Positions 27,542 to 36,802 of a stretch of 64,000 nt of DNA are shown here, piece by piece. The stretch's first letter is position 1. The number at the start of each line of letters is the position of its first letter. The notes beneath the pieces were generated by a model. That model worked only from the letters and a program-made list of their open reading frames with translations. It was not told the DNA's origin and did no database searches. The position numbers were made by a program, and so were the translations under genes. This DNA is from Phenylobacterium sp. (GTDB lineage: Bacteria > Pseudomonadota > Alphaproteobacteria > Caulobacterales > Caulobacteraceae), in the NCBI RefSeq assembly GCF_013822795.1, contig NZ_PNLB01000003.1:1-64000 (forward strand), read 5' to 3'.

Positions 27542-28344
27542 AGGACCGTGCGGACCCTGAAGAGTTCGGGGAAGAACGACCCTTCCAGCGCCTTGGCCAG
27601 ATATGCCGCGCCGGCGCTGCCCCCGGTGCCGCCCTTGAAGCCGATGATCCGCTCGACGGTCTTCAGGTGCGCAAAGCGCCACTGCTGGAAGCGGAACTCC
27701 AGGTCGACAAGTTTCTCGGCCAACTCATAGAGATCCCAGTATTTATCCGGATCGCGGTAGACCGCGATCCAGGCCGCCTCCACCGCCGGATCGGCGCGAT
27801 GCGGCTCGCGCCAGTCGCGGTTCAGCACCGCGGCCGGGATGTCGAATCCGCGCCGGGCCAGCAAGGCGATCGCCTCGTCATAGAGGCTGGGCTCGGCCAG
27901 GGCCGCGGCCAGCGAGGCGTGAACCTCGGTCCCCTCGTGGACGAGCAGCATGCTGGCGTCCTTGGCCCCCATCACAAACTCCAGCATCCGATACTGAAAC
28001 GACTGGAAGCCCGAGCTCTGGCCCAGGTGCGGGCGCAGGGCGTGGTAGTCGCTGGGGGTCATGGTGCCGAGCACGTCCCAGGACTGGATCAGCTGGCCCT
28101 GGATGCGGCTGACCCGGGCGATCATCTTGAAGGCAGGGCCCAGGTCGTCGGCGCGGATGTGCGCGCGCGCGCCCTGCAGTTCGTGCAGCGACAGCTTCAA
28201 CCACAGCTCGGACGCCTGGTGGATGATGATGAACAGCAGCTCGTCGTGCTCGTCCGAGCGCGGCTTCTGCGAGGCCAGCAGGGTGTCGAGACCGAGATAG
28301 TCGCCGTAGCTCATCGCCGGCGGGGTGTGCAGCTTCTCGCTCAT
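27538..28344 (-). CDS. kynA: Tryptophan 2,3-dioxygenase
   Basis: [73 protein letters not shown]. Confidence 0.95.
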   Translation of the reverse strand: MSEKLHTPPAMSYGDYLGLDTLLASQKPRSDEHDELLFIIIHQASELWLKLSLHELQGARAHIRADDLGPAFKMIARVSRIQGQLIQSWDVLGTMTPSDYHALRPHLGQSSGFQSFQYRMLEFVMGAKDASMLLVHEGTEVHASLAAALAEPSLYDEAIALLARRGFDIPAAVLNRDWREPHRADPAVEAAWIAVYRDPDKYWDLYELAEKLVDLEFRFQQWRFAHLKTVERIIGFKGGTGGSAGAAYLAKALEGSFFPELFRVRTVL

Positions 28345-29567
28345 GTGACGGCCGAGACCTCGTGATAGCGGGCCTGCCGCCACTCGCCGCGGGCCATGAT
28401 GTCGGAAAGGATGTCGACGGCGTCCCAGACGTCGACGTAGCGGACATAGAGCGGCGTGAAGCCGAAGCGCAGGACGTCGGGCGCACGGAAGTCGCCGACG
28501 ACGCCGCGGGCGATCAGCGCCTGCATGATCGCATAGCCGCTCTCATGGGTCAGGGCGACCTGGCTGCCGCGGGAGGCCGCGTCGCGCGAACATCCCAGCC
28601 CAAAGCCTTCGCAGCGTTCGAGAACCAGGTCGAGGAAGAGGTCGCCCAGGGCCATCGACTTGGCGCGGACCTGGCCCATGTCGACGCCGTCGAACGCGTC
28701 CAGGGAGGCTTCCAGCGCCGTGAGGCCCAGCACCGCGGGGGTGCCGCAAAGGCCGCGCAGCACGCCGGGCGCCGGGGCGTACTCGTCGCCGAACGCGAAC
28801 GGCGCGGCATGGCCCATCCAGCCGGTCAGCGGCGTCTGAAAATTCGCCTGCAAGTGCTTGGCGATAAACAGGAATGCCGGAGCGCCCGGCCCGCCGTTCA
28901 GGTACTTGTAGCCGCAGCCGACGGCGAGGTCAGCGCCGCAGCCGTTGAGGTCCACCGCCAAGGCGCCGGCCGAATGGCTGAGGTCCCAGAGAGCCAGCGC
29001 GCCGACCGAATGGGCGCGGGCCGTCAGGGCGGCCATGTCGTGGATGGCGCCGGTCTTGTAGTGGACGTGTGTCAGCAGCAGCAGGGCGACGTCCTCGTCC
29101 AACGCCGCGGCGAGTTTGGCGCGCTCGACCACCCGCAACTCGACGTCGCCCAGCAGGTCGCGCAGACCCTGGAGGATGTAGAGGTCGGTCGGGAAATTGC
29201 CCGGCTCGGTGACGATCACCTTGCGGCCGGGCCGCGCCTTCAGCGCCCCGGCGGCCAGCTTGAAGAGGTTTACCGAGGTCGAGTCGGCGGCGATCACCTC
29301 GCCCGCGCCCGCCCCAATCAACTGGGCGATCCGGTCGCCGACGCGGGACGGCAGATTGATCCAGTCGGCGGTGTTCCAGCTCTTGATGAGGTCGCGGCCC
29401 CATTCGTCCTGCACCGCCGCCTCCAGGCGGGGTCGAACGTTGCGGGGAAGCGCGCCCAGCGAATTGCCGTCGAGGTAGATGACCCCGGCGGGCAGGTCGA
29501 ACAACTCGCGCCGCGCCGCGAGCGGATCGCGGGCGTCGAGGTCCAGACAGTCATTGCGGCTCAACAT
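28341..29567 (-). CDS. kynU: Kynureninase
   Basis: [57 protein letters not shown]. Confidence 0.95.
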   Translation of the reverse strand: MLSRNDCLDLDARDPLAARRELFDLPAGVIYLDGNSLGALPRNVRPRLEAAVQDEWGRDLIKSWNTADWINLPSRVGDRIAQLIGAGAGEVIAADSTSVNLFKLAAGALKARPGRKVIVTEPGNFPTDLYILQGLRDLLGDVELRVVERAKLAAALDEDVALLLLTHVHYKTGAIHDMAALTARAHSVGALALWDLSHSAGALAVDLNGCGADLAVGCGYKYLNGGPGAPAFLFIAKHLQANFQTPLTGWMGHAAPFAFGDEYAPAPGVLRGLCGTPAVLGLTALEASLDAFDGVDMGQVRAKSMALGDLFLDLVLERCEGFGLGCSRDAASRGSQVALTHESGYAIMQALIARGVVGDFRAPDVLRFGFTPLYVRYVDVWDAVDILSDIMARGEWRQARYHEVSAVT

Positions 29568-29619
29568 GACGCCGCTCTATCCGTGAACCGCGCCCTCCGC
29601 TAGGGCAGGAATTCGCCGG

Positions 29620-29976
29620 TCAGCCCGGCTCCGGCGCATAGCTTGGCTGGTCGATGGCGATCTGTTCGGTGATGTTTGCCCGCAGCGCCGCGAGCAGCCC
29701 CGGCGTGGCCGCATCCATCTCGCCAGCGCGCAGCCGTGCGCAGAGATCGGCATTGAGTTCGCTCAGGGTCCCGCCCCGGCCCAGCACCGCCGACAGCCGC
29801 TCGACGGCCGCAGCTTCGGCCGCTGCCCCCTGTTGAAGCTCGCGCTTCACTACGCCGAGCGCATTGGCCGCGACGCGGGCCAGGAAGGCGTCGCGCGGGG
29901 CGAGCTGGGGCCGCACGCTGTCGATCCAGCGGGCGACGGCCTCGACCAGTTCCTCGGCTTTCGGATGCTCGATCAC
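29620..29976 (-). CDS. DUF6285-type hypothetical protein
   Basis: (GTG)IEHPKAEELVEAVARWIDSVRPQLAPRDAFLARVAANALGVVKREL; GTGA overlap with upstream gene. Confidence 0.6.
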   Translation of the reverse strand: MIEHPKAEELVEAVARWIDSVRPQLAPRDAFLARVAANALGVVKRELQQGAAAEAAAVERLSAVLGRGGTLSELNADLCARLRAGEMDAATPGLLAALRANITEQIAIDQPSYAPEPG

Positions 29977-30962
29977 AGCCCGTTCTCCAACAGGGTCACC
30001 AGGTCGATTTCGGTCTCGGAGACACGCCGGCCGATCATCGGCCGCTCGACGGAGCTTTCCGCGCCCGAGGCGTAGCTGGCGTACATCATCAGGCACATGA
30101 CGCCCCATTTCAGCGAGCCCAGCGCCTGCCAGTAGAGCACCCGCGAGAGCGGGATCTCCTGGCCGCCAGCGGCGACGTAGCCGGCCAGCAGGTCCTCGTA
30201 GTGACCAAAGCCGCCGACCGGCAGGTCGGCGCGGCCGAAGCGCCAGGAATTGACGCAGATCCAGCCCAGGTCCTCGGCCGGATCACCGCAGTGCGACAGC
30301 TCCCAGTCGAGCACCGCGCTGACCCCGCGTTCGGAATCGATCATCAGATTGCCGTTCCGGAAGTCGCCATGCAGCAGCACCGGCGCAACGGGCGGCGGGG
30401 CGATCTTCTTCAGGTGCTGGAAGGCCAGTTCAAGGATCGGCCGCTCGGCGCCGGACTTGCGATAGACCTCTTCGTAGCGGGCCAGTTCCTCGAGGGCGTC
30501 GACGGTCTTGAGGCCCGGAGGCGGCGGCGCGGCGTGGATCTGGGCGAGGATCTCGCCGCATTGGCGGGCGAGCTTCGGCCTGACGGCCTCGAAACGGGGG
30601 TCGGAGACGATCTTGCGGCCGAGGGTCTCCCCAGCGACGCGGCGGGTGATGTGGGCTTCGCCCAGGCCGTCGGCGGGCCGCGCCAGATGCACCAGTTGCG
30701 CCACCGGCGCGCCGGCCGCGTGCGCCGCGGTGATCAGCGCCGCCTCGGTGGCCAGCGAGACCGAACGGCCCTCCTCCGGCGCCATCGGCGCGGTGCGGCG
30801 GCGCAGGACCAGCTCGTCGCGCGCGTCGCGGCCGACCAGCACGAAGGCCCAGGTTTCCATGCTGGCGCCGCCGGAGAGGCGTTGCAGGCCCTCGACGCTC
30901 GCCCCCTCGCCGGCCAGTTCCGGCGCCAGCCGTTGCAGCCCTTCCAGCACCTGATCCGACAT
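29973..30962 (-). CDS. Phosphotransferase family protein (APH/ACAD10-like kinase fold)
   Basis: VLLHGDFRNGNLMID...VLDWELSHCGDPAEDLGWICV. Confidence 0.88.
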   Translation of the reverse strand: MSDQVLEGLQRLAPELAGEGASVEGLQRLSGGASMETWAFVLVGRDARDELVLRRRTAPMAPEEGRSVSLATEAALITAAHAAGAPVAQLVHLARPADGLGEAHITRRVAGETLGRKIVSDPRFEAVRPKLARQCGEILAQIHAAPPPPGLKTVDALEELARYEEVYRKSGAERPILELAFQHLKKIAPPPVAPVLLHGDFRNGNLMIDSERGVSAVLDWELSHCGDPAEDLGWICVNSWRFGRADLPVGGFGHYEDLLAGYVAAGGQEIPLSRVLYWQALGSLKWGVMCLMMYASYASGAESSVERPMIGRRVSETEIDLVTLLENGL

Positions 30963-31036
30963 CCGCCGCGCAGCCTCCCTTGGCTTTTGCGCGATCAGGG
31001 CGGGGTTTTGCGCGACTGTAAACGGCTCTCGCCGCG

Positions 31037-31591
31037 TCAACCGCCGCGGAAAGTCCAGTTCACCCCGCCGGCGGCGGTCAGGTTCAGGGCGCCGCCGGAG
31101 AGCCGGTAGCCGTAGCTTTCACTGGCCGGGGCCATCGGTCCGCGGGAGGCCTTGGTCGGATCGCAGCTGTCGCGCGAGCTCTGATTTCCGCCGGTCACGT
31201 CGAACACCAGGCGGTCGCCTTCGAGCCGGACACGACCGTTTTTCTCCTCCCGGATCAGAAGCTTGCAGTCGGAGCCTTGCGCGGAAGCCGGCCGGCTCTT
31301 GTCGATGGTCCAGGTGAAAGCGCCGTCCGGCCGGATGACCAGCGACATGGCGCGCTGCGTGCGCATCGGCACGAACTCGCTCTGCAGGGTCGTGGTCGTC
31401 GAATTGCCGCCATAGCCGCTCGTCCCCAACACCATGCCCGTCGCCGACATGCTGGGCGAAATCTTGAGCTTGGGCACGAGGGTGAGCTCCTGCCCGTCGG
31501 ACTTCTGGGACCAGGCGCCGGACGGGACGCCGGCGGCGGCCGGCGCGGCGAGCGAGAGCGACGCCAGCGCACCGAGCAGAAGAAGACGCAT
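31037..31591 (-). CDS. Hypothetical secreted protein
   Basis: Signal peptide MRLLLLGALASLSLAAPAAAG; no family recognised. Confidence 0.6.
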   Translation of the reverse strand: MRLLLLGALASLSLAAPAAAGVPSGAWSQKSDGQELTLVPKLKISPSMSATGMVLGTSGYGGNSTTTTLQSEFVPMRTQRAMSLVIRPDGAFTWTIDKSRPASAQGSDCKLLIREEKNGRVRLEGDRLVFDVTGGNQSSRDSCDPTKASRGPMAPASESYGYRLSGGALNLTAAGGVNWTFRGG

Positions 31592-31758
31592 GCGGACCTC
31601 CGAGAAGAGTGGAACTCCGCCCGCCTATCGGCGCAGCTGCGGCCTTACGAGGCGCATGCGACGGACTGCGTTGAGCGGTCGACCGATCGACAAATCCCCC
31701 TGACCCGGCGGAAGCGCAGACCTGGGTTAGGCTGCTTCGCAAAACAGGGAGAGATGCG

Positions 31759-33057
31759 ATGGACTTCAGCCTGCCGCCCGAACTGGTCGCCTATCTGGAC
31801 GAGCTCGACGCCTTCATCGAGGCCAAGATCAAGCCGCTGGAAAACCAGGACGACAACATCCGCTACTTCGACCATCGCCGCGAATACGAGCGCACCGATT
31901 GGGACGCCGGCGGCCTGCCGAAGAAGGAATGGGAAGAACTGCTGGGCAAGGCCCGCAAGCTGGCCGACGAGGCCGGCCACCTGCGCTATGCCTGGCCCAA
32001 GGAGATGGGCGGCAAGGCCGGCAGCAACCTCGACATGGCGGTGATCCGCGAGCACCTGGCCGCCAAGGGGCTGGGCCTGCACAACGACCTGCAGAACGAG
32101 CACTCGATCGTCGGCAACAACCCTTTCATCCTGATGTTCAAGGAGTTCGCGACGAACGCGCAGTACGAGCGCGACGGCGACAAGCTGCTGAACGGCGGTA
32201 TGCGGACGGGCTTTGGGCTCACCGAACCCAACCACGGCTCGGACGCCACCTTCATGGAGACCACCGCCGTCCGCCAGGACAAGGATGGCCAGCCCGGCTG
32301 GCTGATCCGGGGCGAAAAAATGTGGACGACGGGCATGCACGTGGCCACGCACGTCATGGTCTTCGCCCGCACGTCCGGCAAGGACGGGGACGCCACCGGC
32401 ATCACCTGCTTCATCGTGCCGGCCGACGCGCCGGGCGTGAAGGTCGAGGAGTACCTCTGGACCTTCAACATGCCGACCGACCACCCGCGGGTCAGCTTCA
32501 CCGACGTCTGGGTGCCCGAGGACAGCTACTGGGGCCAGGTGGATCGCGGCCTGGGGCTGGGCCAGTCGTTCGTGCACCAGAACCGGATCCGGCAGGCGGC
32601 TTCGTCGCTGGGCGCGGCGGTCTACTGCATCGAAGAGAGCGTCAAGTACGCCCGCGCCCGCAAGCCGTTCGGCAAGGCGCTGGCCGAAAACCAGGCCATC
32701 CAGTGGCCGCTGGTCGAACTGGCCACCCAGGCCGAGATGCTGCGCCTGCTGATCCGCAAGACCGCCTGGGACATGGATCGCATGCCGCACAAGGAGATCG
32801 AGAAGCAGATCTCCGACAAGGTCTCGATGTGCAACTACTGGGCTAACCGCCTGGTCTGCGAGGCCGCCGACCGGGCCATGCAGGTGCACGGCGGCATCGG
32901 CTATTCGCGCCACAAGCCGTTCGAGCACATCTATCGCCACCACCGCCGCTATCGGATCACCGAGGGCGCCGAGGAGATCCAGATGCGCAAGGTCGCCGCC
33001 TTCCTGTTCGGCTATCTCGGCCCGAAGCGGGCGCAGTTCAAGGAAGCGGCCGAGTAG
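31759..33057 (+). CDS. Acyl-CoA dehydrogenase
   Basis: FGLTEPNHGSDATFMETTAV, GEKMWTTGMHVATHVMVFART, QVHGGIGYSRHKPFEHIYRHHRRYRITEGAEEIQ. Confidence 0.93.
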   Translation: MDFSLPPELVAYLDELDAFIEAKIKPLENQDDNIRYFDHRREYERTDWDAGGLPKKEWEELLGKARKLADEAGHLRYAWPKEMGGKAGSNLDMAVIREHLAAKGLGLHNDLQNEHSIVGNNPFILMFKEFATNAQYERDGDKLLNGGMRTGFGLTEPNHGSDATFMETTAVRQDKDGQPGWLIRGEKMWTTGMHVATHVMVFARTSGKDGDATGITCFIVPADAPGVKVEEYLWTFNMPTDHPRVSFTDVWVPEDSYWGQVDRGLGLGQSFVHQNRIRQAASSLGAAVYCIEESVKYARARKPFGKALAENQAIQWPLVELATQAEMLRLLIRKTAWDMDRMPHKEIEKQISDKVSMCNYWANRLVCEAADRAMQVHGGIGYSRHKPFEHIYRHHRRYRITEGAEEIQMRKVAAFLFGYLGPKRAQFKEAAE

Positions 33058-33058
33058 C

Positions 33059-34171
33059 TCAGGCCTTGAGCTTGGCGAACATCGCCTTGTGGTCCGCCAG
33101 GATCCGCGAGGTGAGTTCGCCGTCCGGCTCGGTCGACCAGTTCCCCTTATCGAACGAGCCGCCAAGGATGATCCCGTCGCGTCGCGGGAACATGTAGGCG
33201 CGGCCCGACATCAGATTGTAGGTCACCTCCGGCTGGGGCAGCAGCACCACGAGCTGGCCGCGAGCGGGCATGATCTCCTTGTCGCCGAACAGTTGCCCTG
33301 CCCCCAGACCTGTACAGTTGAATACCACCGGCTCGCTCAGCGCCTGGACGTCGGCGGCGGTCTTCAAGTCGCGCACGACGATCTTGCCGCCAGCGGTCAG
33401 CACGTCCTCAATCATCGCCTGCAGGTAGATCGGGGGCTCGACCATCATGCTGTCCCAGTACTGCAGGGTCGATTTGCCGAACGGATGCTCGCCCGGCGCC
33501 GCGGTCCTGAGTTCCGGCGCCATCCCCGACATGCGGGCGAATAGCTCGCCCGCGCCGAAGCGGTCTTCGTCGACCACGTAGTTGCGGGTCCAGTGGACGC
33601 CGTATTCCGGGCCGGAGAGCTGCTGGTAGTGGTGGTAGGACAGCTTCGCAGCCTGAACGAGCTGGTCCATGAACTGCGGCGTCGCCACCTTCGAGTCGTA
33701 GACGGAGGCCGGCCACCACTGGCCGCCGGCGATGTTGGAGGTGGTCTCCGGCGGCAGGGCCTTGGCGTAGATCGTCACCCGCCCGCCGCGTCGCTGGATC
33801 AGCCGCGCCGTCGCCAGCCCCACCGCCCCGCAGCCGAGCACCGCATAATCGCGCTCGGGTCCGGCGAAGCCGAGATTGACCGCCATGTGCGAGGTCCCCC
33901 AGGACAGGGTGATGCCTCCGCCGCCGTGGCCGTAGTTGTGGACCAGGGTCTTGCCGCCGAACGGCTCCGCGCGGACCACGAAGCCGCCGGGCCGAAACGG
34001 ACGCAGGCCGGCGATCACCCGGATCACCCGATCCTCCGACACATGCACCGGCGCCAGGCGAAGCGGTCCCGACGGCTGCAGCGGATCGGAGAAGCCCATG
34101 GGCGCCGTGGTCGCGCAGCCGGCCAAGGCGCCGGCCCCCAGCATCAGTCCGAAGTTTCGCCGTGTGGGCAT
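33059..34171 (-). CDS. FAD-dependent D-amino acid oxidase-like protein with Tat-type signal
   Basis: MPTRRNFGLMLGAGALAGC (Tat plus lipobox-like Cys), VLGCGAVGLATARLIQRRGGRVTIYAKALPPETTSNIAGGQW, VFNCTGLGA. Confidence 0.82.
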   Translation of the reverse strand: MPTRRNFGLMLGAGALAGCATTAPMGFSDPLQPSGPLRLAPVHVSEDRVIRVIAGLRPFRPGGFVVRAEPFGGKTLVHNYGHGGGGITLSWGTSHMAVNLGFAGPERDYAVLGCGAVGLATARLIQRRGGRVTIYAKALPPETTSNIAGGQWWPASVYDSKVATPQFMDQLVQAAKLSYHHYQQLSGPEYGVHWTRNYVVDEDRFGAGELFARMSGMAPELRTAAPGEHPFGKSTLQYWDSMMVEPPIYLQAMIEDVLTAGGKIVVRDLKTAADVQALSEPVVFNCTGLGAGQLFGDKEIMPARGQLVVLLPQPEVTYNLMSGRAYMFPRRDGIILGGSFDKGNWSTEPDGELTSRILADHKAMFAKLKA

Positions 34172-34263
34172 GCGCCGCTCCCCTGGATGCAGGCAAGCTG
34201 CACCGGACGGCCTCAGCCTCCAACCGCTAGGTGGAGGTCCGCAACGGGCGATTGCAAGGCGCC

Positions 34264-35673
34264 TCAGGCGTAGGCATGCGCGCCATAGAGACGGTCGAAC
34301 AGCGCCGGCAGGCTGTCGGGCAGCCCCAGCAGCGGCCCGGAGGACAGCAGCAGCACGACCTCGTCGCCGCGCAGGTGCGACAGCGCCTGCACGGCCGCCT
34401 GGGCGTCGGCGACGCCCTCGATGGCGATGCCGGTCGCCTGGGCGCGGGCCAGGATCTCTTCGAAAGTCGACTGGTGATGGCTGCCGGCGCCATGCACCGG
34501 CGGCGGGCAGATCAGCACCCGCGATGCGCCGTCGAACACGGTGTCGTACCACGGCAGGGCGTCGCGGCTGCGCCAGCTGAAGGTGTGCGGCTCGAACACC
34601 ACGACCAACGGCCGGTCCGGATAGTGCAGCCGCATCGCGTCGATGGCCGAATGCGCCTTCTCGTACGAGCTGCCGAAGCCCTCGATCACCGGGATGCGCG
34701 AGGTCGTGGTCAGGCGGTCCAGGCGGCGGCGGATGCCCGCGAAGCTCGCCACGCCAGCGGTCAGCGCCGCCTCCGACACCAGGCCGCGCTCCAGCAGGTA
34801 GGCCGCGACGCCAACCACGTTCTCGACGTTGTGGGCGCCCAGCAGCTGGGTGGTCAGGGCGATCGTCCGCCCGCCGGGGCCAATGAGATCGAACGAGGTG
34901 GTCTCGCCGAACGCGACATTGGCGGCGTACCAGCCGTCGCAGGGTTTGGTGTCGTACCAGACGACGCGCGCGGCGGTCTCGCCGGCCACGGCCCGTGTCG
35001 CCGGGTGCTCGCGCATCACCGCCAGGCCGTCTGCCGGCAGCTTGCGCAGCAGGATGCGGAACGGCGCCTCGTACTCCTCAAAGGTCGGAAAGACGTTGAC
35101 GTGGTCATGGACCAGCGAGGTCAGCAGCAGATGGTTCGCATGGTAGAGTTCGAACTTGGAGCGCGGGTCGGTCGACGAGACGATGTACTCGTCGCCTTCC
35201 AACACCACCTCGCCCACTCCCCACTGGCCGGTCGCCGGCAGCGACGGCGAAATGGCGCCGACCATCCAGCCCGGGTTGGTCCCGGACTGCCGCAGCACGT
35301 GGGCCATCAGGGCGGTGCAGGTGGACTTGCCAAACGACCCGGCCACCACGGTGACGGCGCGATCGCGCGTGGCCTCGCCCAGCATTTCGGCGAAGGTGGT
35401 GACTCGCACGCCGCGCGCACGGGCCGCGATCACCTCGGGATTGCTCTCGGCGCCAAGCTTGGCGCTGGTTCCCAGCACCAGCACGTCGAGGCCGTCCGGC
35501 AAGTTGGCCGCATCGAATCGCCGATGAAACGGAAAGCCCAGCCCCTCGACATAGGTCGACATGGGCGGAAAGACGTCTTCGTCCGATCCGGAGATCTCGT
35601 GGCCGGCGTCACGCATCATCAAGGCCACCGCGCTCATGCCCGCGCCAGCTATGCCGGTGAAATGGATACGCAT
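34264..35673 (-). CDS. mpl: UDP-N-acetylmuramate:L-alanyl-gamma-D-glutamyl-meso-diaminopimelate ligase-like (Mur ligase)
   Basis: MRIHFTGIAGAGMSAVALMMRDAGHEISGSDEDVFPPMSTYVEGLG, AGSFGKSTCTALMAHVL, VFEPHTFSWRSRD. Confidence 0.8.
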   Translation of the reverse strand: MRIHFTGIAGAGMSAVALMMRDAGHEISGSDEDVFPPMSTYVEGLGFPFHRRFDAANLPDGLDVLVLGTSAKLGAESNPEVIAARARGVRVTTFAEMLGEATRDRAVTVVAGSFGKSTCTALMAHVLRQSGTNPGWMVGAISPSLPATGQWGVGEVVLEGDEYIVSSTDPRSKFELYHANHLLLTSLVHDHVNVFPTFEEYEAPFRILLRKLPADGLAVMREHPATRAVAGETAARVVWYDTKPCDGWYAANVAFGETTSFDLIGPGGRTIALTTQLLGAHNVENVVGVAAYLLERGLVSEAALTAGVASFAGIRRRLDRLTTTSRIPVIEGFGSSYEKAHSAIDAMRLHYPDRPLVVVFEPHTFSWRSRDALPWYDTVFDGASRVLICPPPVHGAGSHHQSTFEEILARAQATGIAIEGVADAQAAVQALSHLRGDEVVLLLSSGPLLGLPDSLPALFDRLYGAHAYA

Positions 35674-35771
35674 TTCCGCCCTACGTCTTACGATTTCGCC
35701 CCTGGTAGCGGCGAGAACACAGCCCGTCGAGAGGTCTCGGCGTCGCGTCTGCCCATTGGCGGCCATGAGCG

Positions 35772-35786
35772 TTAATCGCCACTTAA
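35772..35786 (+). promoter_or_regulatory. CtrA-type full binding site TTAA-N7-TTAA(CC)
   Basis: TTAAtcgccacTTAACC exact match to the CtrA full-site consensus. Confidence 0.6.
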
Positions 35787-35807
35787 CCATCGGAGCGGGA
35801 CCATGCC

Positions 35808-35881
35808 GGGGTCTTCCTTGAAGACACCCCACCATCACCGAACTTCGTTTCAAGCCCGGCTCCGGCCGGGCTCTTTTTTTG
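35808..35881 (+). ncRNA. Candidate small RNA / orphan short transcript ending at an intrinsic terminator
   Basis: Hairpin GGGGTCTTC-CTT-GAAGAcaCCCC followed by an intrinsic terminator, downstream of the CtrA box, no CDS on this strand; 5' end unknown. Confidence 0.3.
35853..35881 (+). terminator. Intrinsic terminator
   Basis: AGCCCGGC-TCCG-GCCGGGCT followed by CTTTTTTT. Confidence 0.85.
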
Positions 35882-35953
35882 CTCTGTGGACAAAGTCGAT
35901 TTGAGCGCTTGCACACCCGGCTCGTGCTGGGTATATCGCCGCCTCCAACGTGA

Positions 35954-36029
35954 TCCCCGATAGCTCAGTTGGTAGAGCAGTCGGCTGTTAACCGACTTGT
36001 CGCAGGTTCGAGTCCTGCTCGGGGAGCCA
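35954..36029 (+). tRNA. tRNA-Asn (GTT)
   Basis: TCCCCGATAGCTCAGTTGGTAGAGCAGTCGGCTGTTAACCGACTTGTCGCAGGTTCGAGTCCTGCTCGGGGAGCCA. Confidence 0.97.
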
Positions 36030-36183
36030 CTTGGACTACCGCTCTGAGCAGCGGTCCTCCCAAAAATCTTATCACCGGGCCGCCCAGCGCCTACTGAGCC
36101 CCCCCGCCCTGAGCAAACGGCGCACGCCCGCGTTGCCTGCGGCTCGTCGGGCGCTAAGCTGCGCATGAAACTGGAGTTGGGCG

Positions 36184-36792
36184 ATGAAGCGACGCGTATT
36201 CCTGGGCGCCATGGCCGCGGCGGCGGCCCTTCCGGCGGCGGCGCAGACGCCGCCCGCGCCGGTTCGGGTGGCTCTGGAAACTGCCGACGGCCCCATCGTG
36301 CTGGAGCTCTATCCGGACAAGGCGCCCATCACCGCCAACAACTTCCTGCGCTATGTCGACGAGAAGCGCTTCGACGGGGCCACCTTCTATCGCGCGTCCA
36401 AGGTGCCCAACGCGCCGGAGTACGGGTTGGTCCAGGGCGGCGTGCAGAACGACCCCAAGCGCGTCCTGACGCCGATCGCGCACGAGCCGACGACCAAGAC
36501 CGGCCTGTCGCACGTGGACGGGGCGATCTCGATGGGCCGAACCAATCCGGGGACGGCGACCTCGGACTTCTTCATCTGCGTCGGCGACATGACCTATATG
36601 GACGCCGACCCCAAGCAGCCGGGCGACAACCTGGGCTTCGCCACCTTCGGCAAGGTGGTCGAGGGCATGGACACCGTGAAGAAGATCCTGGCCGCGCCCA
36701 CCTCGCCCACCGCCGGCGAAGGCGTGATGAAGGGCGAGATGCTGGCCAAGCCGGTCAAGATCATCACCGCCCGCCGCATGACCACGCCCTAA
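36184..36792 (+). CDS. Periplasmic cyclophilin-type peptidylprolyl isomerase
   Basis: Signal peptide; GPIVLELYPDKAPITANNFLRYVDEKRFDGATFYR, FATFGKVVEGMDTVKKI. Confidence 0.9.
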   Translation: MKRRVFLGAMAAAAALPAAAQTPPAPVRVALETADGPIVLELYPDKAPITANNFLRYVDEKRFDGATFYRASKVPNAPEYGLVQGGVQNDPKRVLTPIAHEPTTKTGLSHVDGAISMGRTNPGTATSDFFICVGDMTYMDADPKQPGDNLGFATFGKVVEGMDTVKKILAAPTSPTAGEGVMKGEMLAKPVKIITARRMTTP

Positions 36793-36802
36793 GCGCCCAA
36801 GC

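Noticed and set aside
27538-29567. Novel kynurenine-type cluster
   Set aside because: kynA-kynU pairing is an ordinary tryptophan degradation arrangement
36030-36060. Terminator after tRNA-Asn (ACCGCT-CTGAGC-AGCGGT)
   Set aside because: Short stem without a following U-tract; not convincing
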